Source: Batillaria attramentaria (taxonomy: Eukaryota; Mollusca; Gastropoda; Batillariidae). Taken from it: 64,000 bases of DNA. Under the pieces are notes generated by a model, which had not been told where the DNA came from, did no database searches, and saw only the letters and a program-made list of their open reading frames with translations. The translations under genes were made by a program, and so were the position numbers. The stretch is from NCBI GenBank assembly GCA_018292915.2, contig JACVVK020000167.1, positions 439,001 to 503,000 of the forward strand. Reading direction: 5' to 3'. This document shows positions 10,129-22,461 of this stretch, piece by piece (position 1 is the stretch's first letter; each line of letters opens with the position of its first letter).

Positions 10129-13100
10129 TACACATACTCATTGTGTCTGTCGAACATGCATCGGCAGGTACTCGTCGACTGGCACCATCTTGGACAGGGG
10201 CTTCTGGGCCAGAAGTTTGCGGGCGCCGGCATTGGACAGCATGTAGCTGAGAGTCCAGTAGGAGTAGTGTGGCCACGCCAGTCTCTCGCTGCCCTCCACC
10301 AGACGCTCGTCGTTCTTTCGCAGTCGCTTGCGACCTAGGTATCTGGAGGGAGAGATTCAGAACTATGCAGAGGGTACATACACACTCTCAAGTACACTAT
10401 GCAGAGGGTACATACACACCCTCAAGTTAAACTGTTCTCCAATCAAGTTGTCTTCTGTGAAATATAGTAATATCTGTTCAAAACAGCAGGTAAACTTTGA
10501 CAGGTACTATGCACCACACTTACACAAGATCCCAATCAGGAAAGAGGCGATCCAAATCGGACATCAAGTAACCAAGCTTCTTGCGGAAGTATGGCTCAAA
10601 ACGGATGTCATCCTCAAAGAGAAGAACTCGGCCATAGTTGTTCTCCACCATCTGAAATCATATGGTAACAAACAGCAATTCGTCAGAAACCTGAGGTCTC
10701 TCCTCCCTCTCTCTCTCTCTCTCACGTGCCCGCACACGCATAATACTCACACCCACTCTACCAAAGCCCTCATTATGTTCAATTCCAACTTGCCCAGTGA
10801 ATGGGTGGTGCAAGATTACAACAGCAAAGACAGAAACATCATGTCGTGGAAAGTCTTCCACCTGTAAAAGTGGGGGTTAGGGAGTTTACCCCTGGGTTAG
10901 AGTCTAACCTTGAACTAAACTAGCTCTTGGGTTAAATTTTCTGGGGTTTTTTGTTGTTGTTAAATCACAAAGCGGGCCCATTCCAGCAAGGTGACTAAGC
11001 TGTTATAGGAGGAATTTTTCTTCGTTTCTTCGTTTTCTTTTTTTAAATTTAATTTTGCTTTTGGGTTTCTTTTGTCCTAGTCTGGGTTAGGCCTATAGCC
11101 GTGGATTAAATTAACCTCGACTTTTACATATGGGCCCTGAAGTGATTACCGATGGAAAGACACACTAACATGCAAGCTGCAGTCAGACAACTATAAGAAG
11201 ACAGTGAAATATTTAAATTTGGGCCCCCTGCATCCCAACACATAGCACATGATAAAAGCATCCTCACGTCCTCCCAGATGTAGTAATGGCTGAGGAAACA
11301 GCCAATCTCTCCCATCGTCATGGATTCTGCACAGAAAAGACACATGTGTTAGAGGCACTCACAGTTAATTGTAACCTTTATTCTCTCCAGCAAGTATCTT
11401 TTGGGAGCACGACTGGTGACTTTAGCCTGGAACATGCGCCATCTCCCTTTCAAACCACCTACCTCTCACACTGATGACTATCTGGTGTAACTTTCATCTG
11501 CCTGCACCTACAGATGTTACAAAGGGAATGTGTGCTTACCACCTACAGGCGTCCATGCAAGTATTTTCTCTCTGCTCCATATTAATGTTTCTGTCAAAGT
11601 CGGGGTCATTAAAACTTTTACAAAAAATAATACTGCTAAACGTATTTTTAAAAAAAAAAAGAAGAAAAGGTGGCTTTGAACAATGTTGACCCAAGGTGAA
11701 ATGGAACCCACCTGAGACTGTATGGATCAGCAAAGCCAGGTAGCTGCATTATACCTTTCTCTTCCAGGTATTCCGGGGTTAGTTTCCTGCACATACACAG
11801 AATCAAATATAGTCAAAAGTGATTCGGAGGGATCAGTGACTACTGCCAACCTCACAATTAATACTGCTGAATATCTTTTGAATACTAGTCCTAAGACAAA
11901 ACATAGTGTGGGTAAATAAAGATGTCAGACAATGTCAAAATATGGACTGTTAGGATACAGTCAAAAATAAGAGTTTGACCACATCTCTGGGTAGGACAAC
12001 TACCATAATTGTCCAGGATGGCAGTGGGCAGTGATGCGTGACATGAAAATCAATTTCTGATCTCAGTAGTGACTGAATTTAAAACGATGTTTGGTCGAAG
12101 ACAAAAACTGCATGGGTGTGTGTTACGTTGTTTGATCATTCAGCAGGCTACACCTGTCCGATTACATGTACAATGTATCTTTGAAAGGTTACGCACATTT
12201 TCTATTTGAACACTGAAGTATTTGCATCTCAGTTGCTTTGTCGCCTGAACAGACTTCAGTGTTTATAGACCCTATCGAGGGACACAATGTCTTTGGGACA
12301 TCGTGGATAAGCACTACAGAGGCCGGACGGCTTGGTTCCGAGCTCGGCTTGCCATTGTGGAAGCTATGGGCGTCGAATGGTATCGTATCGTGATTGTGTG
12401 ACCGTGCACAGCTGCCTTTGTTCAGTTTTGTAGTTAGTAGACAGATTGAGCGCAACGACTGTGATGTGGCACCTCTTCCTCTCTATCTACTGTTTTTCTC
12501 TACTCCTCTGCTACATTTCCAAGCACAACCAGCATGAACTTTCTAACAGAGTACCTGTTATATAAGTGGACTGTGCATTGGGACAAGTATGAGATCTGCA
12601 TGACAAACAGACAGCCTGAATCACTCACTTTCCATCAACAGCAGGGACGTACTGCACATCGATGCCCAAGATGTCGAAGGCGTTCATCATTCTCTCCCTT
12701 CTCTCTGGCCGTCGCTCCAGGTTGATCAAGTACACCTGGACGGAACAGCACATGGTTAAACTTCATTCTGATTCCTGTGTGCTTGCGGCTTGCGCAGCTT
12801 TAAGCCCTAAAAGCTCACTTACTCACTCCTGTGCGCTTGCCTGTCCATGTACAGTACATGTACCTACATCGAATGTGCCTCTGAGAATTTTGCCCCACAC
12901 AATGGCGGTACATGTACATATTAACAAAGTACATGTAATTAAATGTCAGATTGGCAAATCCGCAAAGTTTTATCAATGTGCTTCCTTTTTTTCTGGACAT
13001 TTTGCATTATCTTTAGATTGCTCACAGTTTTACTAGTCTTGTTGAAAACTTAGGGGCCGAAATTTGGCGTCTGGTCGAAAAGTAAGGTGGGTTTTTTTTT

Positions 13101-14759
13101 GTTTTTTGCTTTTTGCCTAACTTTTTCATATTTTGCTCTGTGGTTGAAAGGTAAGGACAGTCCAAAAGCTTAAGGCCATTACGGTAATTAGAGATACATC
13201 CTGCTGCTTGTTTAAGCTCACAGATCAACCTAAGCTTGTTATGGTGAAAAGGAGATAGTCTCATTCAGATGTTAGCAAAATATGATCCTTTCTGGGCCTT
13301 CATTGCTAAGATATGAGCCAAATTGTGAGTGTACTGGCAACTACGGGTTACCAGCAATGGAAGAGCCATATAAAATTAATTTTATAAATAAATGGGCACA
13401 GGATCACATGACACCTAATTACCCTACAACTGTAAACACAAACATGCGGGCTGGCATGGTTTTCTGGTTCAGTCCCCTGGTCACAGGTCGGCGCCAGACC
13501 CATGCGCATGCAGTCAATCTGACCTGCTTACGGTGCTTGCCCGTCTTATGTCTTAATCGTTACGGTAGCGTGCTCTCGGAACACCCGTTGGCAATTTTGT
13601 TACCAGCGATTTTCTCACCTAGCACGCACGTGAAGTACTGGCACAGCTAACACAGAAGCAATACTAACTGACGACACGGTGAAATCCAATGTTGACAGGC
13701 ACATCCAGGTGACCGTCTAAAGGGACGTCACCAATGAGTTCGTGTGGAGCAGACAAATCCTAATGGCCGCCGCTGTACTCGATACTTACTAAATTCGATA
13801 AGGGAGTACAGTCACACGGAACCGATGGCAACATTTTCAAGTTTACCAAGCTCTAAGATAGCCCTTGGGAAGACCACTGACCCAACGCTTTTTTGCATGG
13901 TGGGAACTGATCAACCTGCAAGAAGTGTCTTTAATCTTTTAGTTTTAGTCAATTATTTTGCTGGCACCTTTGTGAAATTAAATGTGAAGTAAGTATGCAC
14001 TGTTTCAGAAGTATGCCCAAAGCACAGTGACAATCTAACCTAGTGCAAACTTACCTGGTCAAAGCCCAGTTTGTCCTTTGGAGGTTTTGCGACGAATGAA
14101 ATGTGAGGAGAATGTGGTAGGGGTGGTCCAAACACTGCACACACAACGGAAAAAAAAAAAAAAATGAACATAAACCAGGAGGGACCACCAACAGCATTCA
14201 GCAGTGTTCACACTGGTTTTCTATCCAATCACTGTCATTACAGCAGCTTCTGAAAGACAGCACATGGAAGCATTTTACGACCAATGTTATATCAAAGGCC
14301 ACCAAAAACCTTTCTAAGGAAAAAAAAGTTTCTTCTAGTTATACTTCATCTTCTGCCCTGCAGTAAAGGTAGAGGACATATTTCTGTGTCATTTCCGAAG
14401 CTCAAACATCAGCACAACACTGTAACTGTTACTAACATTAACAACACAGGAGATTCCAACCTGCAAATCATTTTTTTTTTCTTTCTTTAAGCCCATGAAG
14501 TTCAGAAAACTTCACAGCTGCATATTGTTTGTTCATTTGGATGGTTGGTCTGGGTAGTAGTGGTAGTACTGGTGTGTTTGTCCTGACTAGCTAAAACATT
14601 CTATAATTTGAATTCTCCAAACAACAGAACACTACTGAAAACAGAGTACAAGTTACACCATTGTTATCACACAACAGTTTGTACAGTTAGGTGGCATACG
14701 TATCTGCCATTGCTTGAGTGAAGTAAAACCTGGGACTCACACACACACACATGCACACA

Positions 14760-14790
<31 letters not shown>

Positions 14791-17162
14791 CTGTATGTAT
14801 AAACATAAAAAATAATTGGTACAATTACATATCAATATACTAAAGAAGTTTCATGCATGAATCTAGGTGCATAAAATAAATCTATTCGTGTGCATGTATG
14901 CTAGGTGTATGAGTAACATGTACAGCAGGTACGTATGTTATATATATATATATATAGTACGAATCTGTTATATGTACATGTGGTGTTATGTAAAATGTTA
15001 GTGTGTATGTATGGAACACATGTATGTTCATGTACCACGAAAAAACAAGAAAAAAAAAAAAAGAGTACAAGTTACACCAGACAATCTTTCATGCAAACGT
15101 CACACAATAACGGTTACTAGGAACACTGCGATGTTTTGTTTGATTTCAAGAACTGTAATGGACAGAAATAGTTTTCTCACCATTTGCCTCAAGCAGGATG
15201 TAGTCAAACTGTTCCCGTTCGTCCTTCAGATTGAAGCGGTGATCAAGGGGGATCACTACCTTGCCAAAGTAATGTGTGTTAAGGATGTGCATTGTTGCCC
15301 CTGCACAACAAAGAAGAATCTTATCCTACTGGTTTTTTTTGTTTTTTGTAAATCTAAGTTCGAAGTTATCCAGGCGTAACAGAATAAACCACGTTTATTA
15401 CGCAGTGGCCTTGAGAATAAATGTGCAAATTTTATGAACTAGCAGAATTACGAGTACAAAAGAATTAAAAAATATTTGCAGAACCGCATGAAATACACCA
15501 TTTACGAATTAGACAATTGAAAACAATGAAATCAAACACCTCTGAAACACAATGGATCAGCTGCAATTAAACATTTATGAAAATGTTAACAAACCAACTG
15601 AAACCAAAAGCTATCAAAAAAGAATTTTATAAACAAACCAATTAGTAGCTGAAATCAAACATTTACAAATATAAAAATACAAGGAAATCAAACACTGATG
15701 AAAATATAATAAACCAATTGGAATATATTTAGATCTTATCAAACAGCATTTCATAAAATAAACCTCAACCAACTAGTCACTGAAATCAAACCTTCATAAA
15801 CATTATGAATCAACTGAAAACAAACATTCACAAAACTATAATAAATCACCTGAAATCAAATATCTGCAATTGAATAAACACAAAATATAAAAAAAATTTA
15901 CCACGCCTGCTTGAAATAGACAGCTGACCGCAAAACAAGCTGGGTTGAGTTCCCAGTCAATCATTCAAGGCAGTTCAGTACTGAGTATTATACATGTGTA
16001 TTAGTACTATTAGCATCTTCAACTCCAACGTGAAGTCAGTTCTGCTCTACGGATGCGAAACATGGAGGACAACGAAGACGATGCAGCAGAAGATCCAGAC
16101 ATTTCTCAACACCTGTCTGAGGCGCATCTTCAACATCCGATGGCCAGAGAAGATCCGGAATGAAGAGCTGTGGGAGCGAGCGGGGCAGGAACCAGTGGCC
16201 AAGCAGATCCTGCGGAGGAAGTGGGGCTGGATTGGACACACCCTCAGGAAGCCATCATCCAGCACCACACGCCAAGCCCTGACATGGAACCCGCAGGGGA
16301 AAAGGAAGAGAGGCCGGCCTCGCAACAGCTGGAGGCGGGACACTGAGGCAGAGCTATGTAAGCAGGGGACCAACTGGACTGGAGTGGCAAGACTAGCCCA
16401 GAACAGAGTGCGATGGCGAAGGGTTGTCGATGGCCTATGCTCCACGTGGAGCCAAGGGCCTAAGTAAGTAAGTAAGTATTAGTACTATTACCATTAGTGT
16501 CCCTGTTAGTGTTACGAAGTGAACACAACAGGAGTAAAAAGGAAATGCATGATTACAGTATGTGGCTCCCGCCAAAAGAAAACAAAGCAAGACAAAAACA
16601 AAACGAGACAGAACATAACCGGAGCCACTGGAAACATTTATCATCAGCAGTGACTTGGGATGACGTATTCACAGGATCCACGTAAACAGAATTCGGCTCC
16701 CAAAGCATTTTAAACTCCAAGAATCACACAAAAGCAACGACAAACCTGCGGCCCTGAAGTTGTGGGCGAGAATAATGATGTCGTCCCGGGGACCTGTGTA
16801 GTTGTCGGGAGGAGTCCTGTACGACAGTTTTCTGGACAGTTCACGTCGCATGTCGAACAAAACTGCTGTGTGCACCAGGGGAACAGGAAACAGACCCATT
16901 TTCTCCCTGTCAACAATCTCCATGTAGTCTGCAGAACGGTCGTAGTACCCCTGAACAGAATGATTTACACTGATGCAAAACAGTGGAATGCACAGTAGGC
17001 AGTGACTGGCATCAGAATTGCAGAAGAAAAACAAACATTGAAAATTAGCTGGGGTGTCGGGGCCATACTCAAAACAGGGAGTACTGGAGATCTGATACAG
17101 ACTGTTCATGTGTGTTGTGTGGAATGCCACAGCACGGCTTATCCACCATTTTGTGAGAACCG

Positions 17163-17225
<63 letters not shown>

Positions 17226-17349
17226 CACACACACACACAAACACACACACACGCACACACACACACTAAGACACACACACACACACACACACAAAGACAC
17301 ACACACACACTCACTCACTCACTCACTCACACTCACACTCACTCACACA

Positions 17350-17402
<53 letters not shown>

Positions 17403-17491
17403 TCAAAACAGGGAGTACTGGAGATACAGACTGTTCATGTGTGTTGTGTGGAATGCCACAGCACGGCTTATCCACCATTTTGTGAGAACCG

Positions 17492-17562
<71 letters not shown>

Positions 17563-17661
17563 CACACACAACACACACACACGCACACACACACACAAAG
17601 ACACACACACACACACTCACTCACTCACTCACTCACTCACACTCACACACTCACACACACA

Positions 17662-17722
<61 letters not shown>

Positions 17723-17743
17723 ACACACACACACACAGACACA

Positions 17744-17780
<37 letters not shown>

Positions 17781-20700
17781 ACTTTGGTGGTTGTACATTG
17801 CTTGCACGGCGTTAACTTGTTAAGCCCTAACTAACTCACTAACTAACTAACTGGTGGTTACAAGTACATCCAACGAAAAAGAAAGGCTGATTTTGAAAAG
17901 TCTCGACTTTCATTTGTAACTGTGTTAAAACCATCCTGTGTAGTCTATAAACAAAATTAATGTTAATAAAATAAAATACATGTAGCACGAAAAATATGTA
18001 TACTGTATACACCATGTAAATCATGGTCAAACTTACCTTTTCACTCATAGCACCCCAGAAGTTTGAGTAATATCCTTCAACACTGGAATTCAGCATAGGC
18101 CCACAGCAAACCTGTTTGATTACAAACATGGCATCATATTTGCTCATTTGCATATGCATTTAACTCCATGCAAACATGTTCCCTACAGCTTTCCAAACTG
18201 AGGGTCACTTTGACCCTCTCTGTCAAATTCTGAGGGTCATTTTGTAATATAAACTAGTGTCCAAAAGAAACGATACCAAACTGTTGTCAGAATGTTTTTG
18301 TGCAAAGTGATCCCCGAGGCCAAAAAACATAGGTTTACGTATCCCACGTCCCAAATACAGCGTCTGCGCTCGGGAATACCGGAAACATTTGCTAATGAAA
18401 TATACCACTCTGAAATTTCTGTATTGTTCTGCTTTTATTGTATGTCCTTGCCAACCCTTGGTGTCGTTTCTTTTGGACACTAGTTTATATATATAAAAGG
18501 TCAGACCCAAGTACAAAAATCCTGGTTCGACCATTGTTAACAAGACGACACATGCTTTGTGAATCAGAAACCCCAGCACTAGGGCGCAGATAATTCTCTG
18601 TTGTTTCCAATTCCGGCGACCGTCTGAGGTGTGTTGTTTCACTTTCGGTTTTCAAGTCTTGAAAGCCGTGCGTCACAATGAGTGAATGGCGTACACCCAC
18701 AAAATATCTGCGTCAGATTCTGAAGTCTCTGCATAAATGACACACTTTACCTGTGCGTAATAAGGAACACTGATACAAGAAAAGTAAAACCTTTGAACAC
18801 TAGATTACGGGTCCTACTAATTACCGAAAACAACTCTTAATACGCGTAGAATGCAGTTAAAACATAAAAATAACAACACACAAACATGATTTAAAGGTGA
18901 AAAAAGAGGCCTTAAACTAGTTTAAAGGAAAAAAGTACTTATTCACTCCAAGAGAACAGGACGAAATGAACGTGTCTCCCAAGGGAGGCGACTCTGGTCA
19001 GGACTGGTTATTTTCTGCAATATCACCTTTTTTTTCCTTTTAGCTTTTTTAAGGCCACTTTTTTCACCTTTAATCATGTTTGTGTGTTGTTATTTCTGTG
19101 TTTGAACCGCGTTCTATCCGCATTAAGAGTTGTTTTCGGTCGTTTCGTTGTTTTCGGTAATTAGTAGGACCGCTAGATTACATAAAAGCAGTGCATACTC
19201 ACTTTTCTTGCTGCATCAAAAGCTGCAACGTCTGTCTGTTTTCAAGCACAACGTCAGCATCCAACATCTGAAGTGAAAATGCGCAAACAAAAAACTCCAA
19301 TGAAATGTCTAGACTATGCCTGTACGTGCCCAGGTTGGGTGCTACTGTTGTAAACTTTTGTTTTCCTCTTTTTCCCATCCATAATCTTTTGAAGCAGAGT
19401 CAGATATCTACCATATCTATGTTAAGTGCAAACTAACCAACCAACTAACCAACACTGATTAATTGGGATCATAAACCAAACTTTCCATTAATTGTGTGTC
19501 TGTCTCTGTCTGTGAGAACTGTCACATGGTGATGCATACTCACAAAGAGAAAATCGGCCCAGGTTTTCTGTGCATATTCAACAGCTTTTTGCCGAAGGTT
19601 GATCACATTGGAAAAAACGCTTTTCTGTCCAGTCACAGGTTGAACGTTCATCAGTGTAGCCTGAAATGCATTTTGTTATTTTTATTAAACTTAGGAATCA
19701 CCAATCTAAATCATACACGAACACACACACAAATAAAACTACATTCTGAAAGTAAATATTCATAGTACTATTAATAGTACTTTCTTTAAATCAAAAGAAA
19801 ATTTATTATTTAATATTCATTTCATCCGTTTGTGGTATAATTTATACATATCATACCACAAACGGATGAAATGAACGGATGAAATGAATTAAATAAAGGA
19901 TTGTACAATTTTTTTTGCATCTCATAGATAGTACTAATACTACTAATTACAGCTTTGAATTTGAGGGCTTTGAGGTACAAGAAAACAAGAAAAGTTTATT
20001 TGAGCATTCAATGCCTTTGTACTAAGGATGCAAAACTAAATAGAATAATACAAGCAGAACTCGCACCTATCTGCTTCTCGTCAATCTTGGTGTCCACGGA
20101 ATGATAGAGAGGTTTTACTGCTGATATCCACTCTTTGAGAATGGCTGTTGTGTTGTCAACATTGTGGTCACTTCGAATCCTGTTATACATGTATAATAAC
20201 AAATTGTGCTGTTTATAAGAGTATTAGTAGTAAGTCTAAGCAACAAAAGCTTTGGCATCTATTGCAGTTTCAAATTTCACAGTTTTCTTCTTTTGATAAA
20301 AACTGTCACAGTCATACATGTACACATGTATACATAATATCACTAGACTCAGAATTTATCAACCCCCCCCCCCCCCCATTCTACAAAACTGTATAAATTC
20401 CTTCAAATCACACTCTTCATTTGCTTAAAATCTAAGCTGTAATAAAAGAAGTGTACACTTCTCTTCTGATACATGTGCAATTTAGTATTAAAAATAAAAT
20501 ACCCCCCCCCCCCCCCCACACACACACACACACACACACACGAGCCAGGCCATTCCAAGTCACAACATAGTTCTTCAGGAATCCAAGGCCTTCAAACTTT
20601 TGTCAGTCCTGCTTCCGGCAAATTCACACCGTCAGTCCGCCACATGTCGAGATCATTCGGTGCGTTTCCTCTCTACCCCACGCACACACATTCCATGAGG

Positions 20701-21036
20701 AATTTGATCTCAGCTTTGTTCTAAGAATGAACGAATATGTTGCACAACAGGAGCAAAATGCTCCACACAAACAGAACTAGCAACCATATCACCAAGCTAC
20801 TGTTGTACTCACCACAGAGAAATCCTATCTTTTGGGTATTCTAAGAGTTCAAGATGACCTAAAAACCACGGCAGCGTATGTGCCTTGTTTCGGACGAGGA
20901 GGGCCACGACAACAGTCGGCGGTAGAAAGGACTCAATTTCGGCTCCATCGTCTGCTCTAACAGATCCAGGCTGATTTAAGCTGAATGAAAAGAGACCGGA
21001 CAATAAAAGCACTGCATAAAAGAATACTTTGTACAT
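9026..21036 (-). CDS. COLGALT1: procollagen galactosyltransferase (GT25 family), 14 exons
   Basis: Transfers galactose to hydroxylysine of collagen in the ER. Exons read on the minus strand: 20813-21036, 20067-20179, 19544-19660, 19203-19267, 18037-18111, 16746-16950, 15181-15300, 14055-14134, 12629-12735, 11712-11786, 11268-11326, 10524-10651, 10138-10342, 9026-9197; about 580 aa against about 620 in vertebrates. The start at 21036 opens a hydrophobic signal peptide (MYKVFFYAVLLLSG); an in-frame ATG at 21111 would put 25 polar residues before it. Acidic sugar-nucleotide motifs are LDADVV in exon 4 and FEDDIRF in exon 12. The protein ends KEEL, an ER-retrieval tail. Odd points: exon 13 has an extra base at about 10158, and the exon 2/3, 4/5 and 10/11 joins are one base out of phase with the best splice sites. 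All exons are otherwise well conserved, so I read these as assembly indels rather than a pseudogene. Confidence 0.9.
9301..9522. mobile_element. 222-bp MITE, CAGCGATCGTC-ended, copy 1
   Basis: The terminal inverted repeats are CAGCGATCGTCAAATG on the left and CGCATTTGACAATCGCTG on the right. The element is bracketed by the 6-bp direct repeat GTGACA (9295-9300 and 9523-9528). A second copy of exactly the same length, 59659-59880, has its own 6-bp duplication AGACAG. The 6-bp duplication is unusual among the common cut-and-paste families. Confidence 0.85.
10052..10127. repeat. (CGCA)n/(CA)n microsatellite
   Basis: A GCAC-rich start grades into about 58 bp of pure CA. It lies 10 bases downstream (in transcript sense) of exon 13 of the galactosyltransferase, so it sits right behind a splice donor. 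Confidence 0.95.
10862..11137. mobile_element. MITE, GGGCCCG-ended family, copy 2
   Basis: Same orientation and body as 1215-1480. The right end CGACTTTTACATATGGGCCC is kept, while the left end has lost the GGGCCCG block and starts CCTGTAAAAG. It lies in a galactosyltransferase intron between exons 11 and 12. Confidence 0.7.
12946..13192. repeat. dispersed repeat, family E, copy 1
   Basis: About 245 bp containing TTTTCTGGACATTTTGC and TTGAAAACTTAGGG. It matches 26220-26455 over most of its length. There is no tRNA head, and no clear inverted ends were found. The class is unknown. Confidence 0.6.
14739..14791. repeat. (CA)n microsatellite
   Basis: Interrupted CA repeat in a galactosyltransferase intron. 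An AT-rich stretch with no coding content follows (15310-15960). Confidence 0.95.
16013..16475 (+). mobile_element. 5'-truncated RTE-like LINE with target-site duplication
   Basis: An open frame of about 150 aa (16013-16467) matches the C-terminal end of RTE-type reverse transcriptases: VLLYGCETW, a WPEKIRNEELW region, an RRKWGWIGHTLRK motif, then KRKRGRPRNSWRRD and a terminal VDGLCS. The tail is (TAAG)n, typical of that group. The 15-bp direct repeat GTATTAGTACTATTA flanks it at 15998-16012 and 16476-16490, so both insertion borders are exact. It lies antisense in a galactosyltransferase intron. The open frame and clean duplication point to a fairly recent insertion; the clade call is from memory of motifs. 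Confidence 0.88.
17068..17780. repeat. complex CA-rich array formed by a ~330-bp tandem duplication
   Basis: A block containing GGGAGTACTGGAGAT and CACGGCTTATCCACCATTTT occurs at about 17075-17165 and again at 17400-17495. Each copy is followed by long (CA)n, (CACT)n and (CAGA)n runs. The whole is a duplicated single-copy segment plus its microsatellite, inside the galactosyltransferase intron between exons 5 and 6. The long His/Thr-rich open frames here are artefacts of the repeat. Confidence 0.9.
18187..18800. mobile_element. hAT-like repeat, family D, split by a nested MITE
   Basis: The element starts near GTTCCCTACAGC and ends near GTAATAAGGAACACTG. Related sequence is at 30236-30845 and, inverted, at about 51890-52050. 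This copy is interrupted at 18250-18487 by a separate MITE, so it is the older of the two. Confidence 0.5.
18250..18487. mobile_element. 238-bp MITE with TA duplication, nested
   Basis: The left end TAAACTAGTGTCCAAAAGAA and right end TTCTTTTGGACACTAGTTTA are exact inverses, extended by GAAACGA. TA flanks both sides (18248-18249 and 18488-18489), as in Tc1/mariner insertions. It is inserted into the family D repeat, whose halves resume on either side. Confidence 0.8.
19821..19873. repeat. short hairpin-forming inverted repeat
   Basis: ATTTCATCCGTTTGTGGTA is repeated inverted after a short AT-rich loop, and part of the right arm is duplicated again (GGATGAAATGAACGGATGAAAT). It is intronic in the galactosyltransferase. 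No element boundaries are seen. Confidence 0.7.
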
Positions 21037-21179
21037 CGCAGTCCTGAGCGTAAAAGCGTGCAAACGTGTCTTCTGCGATGGTTCCAACCGGTTCCAGACT
21101 ACTGCTGCCATTGCTGGACACCAATCGCAACTTATCGCTGAAGAGCTTTGACTTGATTACCTCCCCTCTCTCTCACTCT

Positions 21180-21217
<38 letters not shown>

Positions 21218-21389
21218 ATATGCAATTGTTATTAATTCATGCTGTTCAGTATGTTGTACTCTGATCAGTCTTGCAAATTCGCCAGTATCGCCCTTTTACT
21301 TTGCTTTGCAACACGGGCAGTCTTCACCTTCAGCCTCCAATCCAAAATTCATTTCTATCTGTCCGTCAGTCCAGGTGAAAGATGACAAA

Positions 21390-22120
21390 TATGCAATTTT
21401 TTTTTGCGACAAAACATTTTTGCGAAAAAGGCGATTAACTTTCTTCGTGAAAAAAGCAGCACTTTTCTTTTAACGCGAAAAACAACTGACAGCGAATTTT
21501 TCGCAAGAACTTGAAAGTTTTTTTTCTTCAGAAAAATTGACTTTAAAAAAATCTCTTTTTGTAAAAAAAGTACTTTTTCACGAAAAAGCAGGTCAGTTTT
21601 TGCTTAAAAAGTCAGTTTTTCTGCAGTGAAGTGGACGCTGGTCGTTACTGAATGAATCACAGACCGATGCTGCAGCGTGAATACGGCCAGCTGCACACCG
21701 GCAAATTTATGCATTAACTAGATTCTCTCTCTTTCTGCTCCGAACTCGCTCTTCTTCTTCTTTTTCACAACTATTGGTTAATTGTCACTCTGTTGTCACA
21801 AATTTCTGCCTTTAGCGTGCATAAATTGTGCTTTAGGCCTTCAGCTCTTATAAACCGCTCGGTATCAGAACTGATCTTCAGCCCTATAGGCCGCTTTGGT
21901 GCAACGGCGCCCTGTATTATGCCCGTCATTTTTTTTTTCTCGCGAAAACTGAAAACAGGGTGGCGGTTTTTCGCGAAAAACTGACTGTGTGGGCAAGTTT
22001 ATTTCGCGAAAAAAAACAACCACCAACTTTCTGCAGAAACAATGCGTACCGTTTTTTCGCGACATTTTTAGGGGTTTTGTCGCAAAAAACGGATTTTTCG
22101 TGAAAAGGCGGACTGATTTT
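21390..22120. repeat. TCGCGA/TTTTCG-rich degenerate repeat tract
   Basis: Words such as TTTTTCGCGAAAAA, TTTTTTGCGAC and TTTTTCGTGAAAA recur many times on both strands over about 700 bp. The core TCGCGA is itself palindromic. There is no strict period, and the middle (about 21620-21900) is ordinary sequence. Its origin is unclear. Confidence 0.6.
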
Positions 22121-22170
22121 GTCATGAATCGCTAATCATAGGGTTCGGCAACGTCAGCAACTGAACTTGA

Positions 22171-22227
22171 ACACACACACACACACATGCACACACACAC
22201 ACACACACATACACACACACACACACA
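22171..22227. repeat. (CA)n microsatellite
   Basis: CA repeat with TGCA and TACA interruptions, about 240 bp upstream of the TBC1D13 start codon. Confidence 0.95.
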
Positions 22228-22461
22228 AAGAAACTGATCTACTACTGATAGCACGATCCAGCCAAAAAAAAAAAAAAAATGCGTTGAGGGTCATCAGTCC
22301 CCCATCCACCCTTCCCCACCCATCCCAGCTCTCTCCCGTTCTCCCTACCCGAAAGCGAAAGTAAACCTATGTAAATTTGGAACACCCGGAATTGAAGACC
22401 CAATCAAATCGCTAACCTCTAACAACACGCTTAGAGCATGCGCGACTAATGTCAACACATG

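Larger units (their letters stand above)
21037..22461. promoter_or_regulatory. divergent intergenic region between COLGALT and TBC1D13
   Basis: The two start codons face away from each other across 1.4 kb, so both promoters should lie here. Contents: a (CT)n run at 21170-21212 close to the galactosyltransferase start; a tract from about 21390 to 22120 full of TTTTTCGCGAAAAA-like words; a (CA)n run at 22171-22227. No TATA box is convincingly placed. Confidence 0.45.

Noticed and set aside
17002..17823. 273-codon His/Thr-rich open frame
   Set aside because: It is only translated (CA)n microsatellite; the same applies to the other His/Thr or Cys/Val frames in the window.
18112..18142. Alternative start of COLGALT exon 5 at 18142, which would keep phase after exon 4
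   Set aside because: It inserts about ten residues not found in the family and has no pyrimidine tract; a missing base at the exon 4 donor is simpler.
21037..21111. Upstream in-frame ATG of the galactosyltransferase
   Set aside because: It would bury the signal peptide behind 25 polar residues; the ATG at 21036 is preferred, though the longer form is not excluded.
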